This document shows positions 63,713-64,000 of a DNA stretch of 64,000 bases, one piece after another (the first letter of the stretch is position 1; each line of letters opens with the position of its first letter). The stretch is from the NCBI GenBank assembly GCA_965223245.1, contig CBDCVY010000013.1, forward strand, positions 3,658,001 to 3,722,000. Direction: 5' to 3'. The translations under genes were made by a program, and so were the position numbers. Origin of the DNA: CBDCVY01 sp965223245 (GTDB taxonomy: Bacteria > Nitrospinota > Nitrospinia > Nitrospinales > Nitrospinaceae). The notes under the pieces are model-generated. The model saw nothing but the letters and a program-made list of their open reading frames with translations. It was not told the origin of the DNA and searched no databases.

Positions 63713-64000
63713 ATGAGTGTTCCTATTCAAAATTTGCAAGCTAAAGATCGCTTAATTTTTGCCTTAGACACTCCCAATCTTGAAAGTGCTACCCATTTTG
63801 TTAAGGTTTTAAGCGGATTGGTGGGCGTATTTAAGGTGGGATTAGAATTATTTATCAAGGAAGGCCCGGGGATTTTGCAAATTATTAAAGATAAGAGTGA
63901 TGCTAAAATTTTTCTTGATCTCAAATTGCATGATATTCCTGCTACCGTCAAAGGTGGGCTTCGTTCTGCGGCCGCTCACGAAATAGAGTTTATCACTGTC
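63713..64000 (+). CDS. pyrF: Orotidine 5'-phosphate decarboxylase, 5' part
   Basis: 96 codons are visible before the window ends, in an uninterrupted frame from ATG 63713. Translation gives RLIFALDTP at the N-terminus, then FKVGLELF, and the catalytic FLDLKLHDIPATV with the Asp-x-Lys-x-x-x-Asp array of OMP decarboxylase. It makes UMP in pyrimidine synthesis. It has no clear Shine-Dalgarno. The gene is cut by the window edge. Confidence 0.92.
   Translation, partial: MSVPIQNLQAKDRLIFALDTPNLESATHFVKVLSGLVGVFKVGLELFIKEGPGILQIIKDKSDAKIFLDLKLHDIPATVKGGLRSAAAHEIEFITV

Noticed and set aside
1..64000. tRNA, rRNA, CRISPR and transposase search by eye
   Set aside because: No cloverleaf-like sequence, no regularly spaced direct repeats with unique spacers outside coding repeats, and no transposase or integrase motifs were found.

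Overview
The window is AT-rich DNA from a free-living Gram-negative bacterium. The Gram-negative evidence is a TonB-dependent outer-membrane receptor, many Sec signal peptides, a single-CXXCH periplasmic haem protein, the MEP pathway (IspF), GlnD and an IHF/HU-like protein. No rRNA, tRNA, CRISPR array, insertion sequence or prophage gene is visible. The gene mix fits a Nitrospinota- or deltaproteobacteria-like lineage, but this is an inference from content and no marker gene was searched.

Layout. 1-7.7 kb: the 3' end of a secreted HYR/Ig-like protein, a thioredoxin-type arsenate reductase, a secreted metallophosphoesterase, malate dehydrogenase, GlnD with a degenerate HD domain, and a GNAT acetyltransferase. 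7.7-9.6 kb: a periplasmic DUF3365 haem protein, then a 1.1 kb gene-less stretch holding a 34-bp perfect palindrome. 9.6-19.3 kb: a PaaK/CapK-like adenylating enzyme, a thiamine-binding-type protein, then the co-directional set pheA-tyrA-cmk-rpsA-sppA-ihf, aroC and a nitrilase-family hydrolase. 19.3-22.1 kb: small orphan genes and an SPFH protein.

22.4-29.0 kb (minus strand): the most unusual locus. It encodes KAS, ACP, two CrtI-type FAD oxidoreductases, FabG, FabZ and FabI in one tight operon. It is a complete dedicated acyl-chain elongation cycle plus two desaturase/saturase-type enzymes, with no phytoene synthase beside it. 29.1-36.7 kb: ispF, a U32 protease/tRNA-hydroxylation-type protein, an SNase-like protein, a voltage-gated K+ channel, a TPR protein, a REC/HD-GYP regulator and a ketopantoate-reductase-like protein. 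36.7-41.2 kb: a large secreted phosphoesterase-like protein with three DNRLRE-type repeats, two of them almost identical in DNA, and a basic 11-residue-repeat exported protein. 41.3-43.0 kb: a four-gene overlapping ECF sigma operon. 43.0-46.9 kb: DsrE-like, DUF2059 and conserved unknown genes, and glyQ.

46.9-53.7 kb (minus strand): two cobalamin operons, each led by a cobalamin riboswitch. One carries a BtuB-like receptor, a BtuM-like solitary S component, CobO and CobT. The other carries CobS and a CobU-BluB fusion. Together they would import corrinoid, adenosylate it, make dimethylbenzimidazole and attach the lower ligand. 53.8-64 kb: two tandem GGDEF-PilZ paralogues, a leucine-rich-repeat protein with a visible promoter, SMC, an Spx/ArsC-like protein, a NudL-type Nudix hydrolase, an ATP-grasp protein and the 5' part of pyrF.

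Where the longest open frame starts with an unlikely TTG/GTG, a downstream start was chosen from Shine-Dalgarno, promoter or riboswitch evidence and the reason is given.
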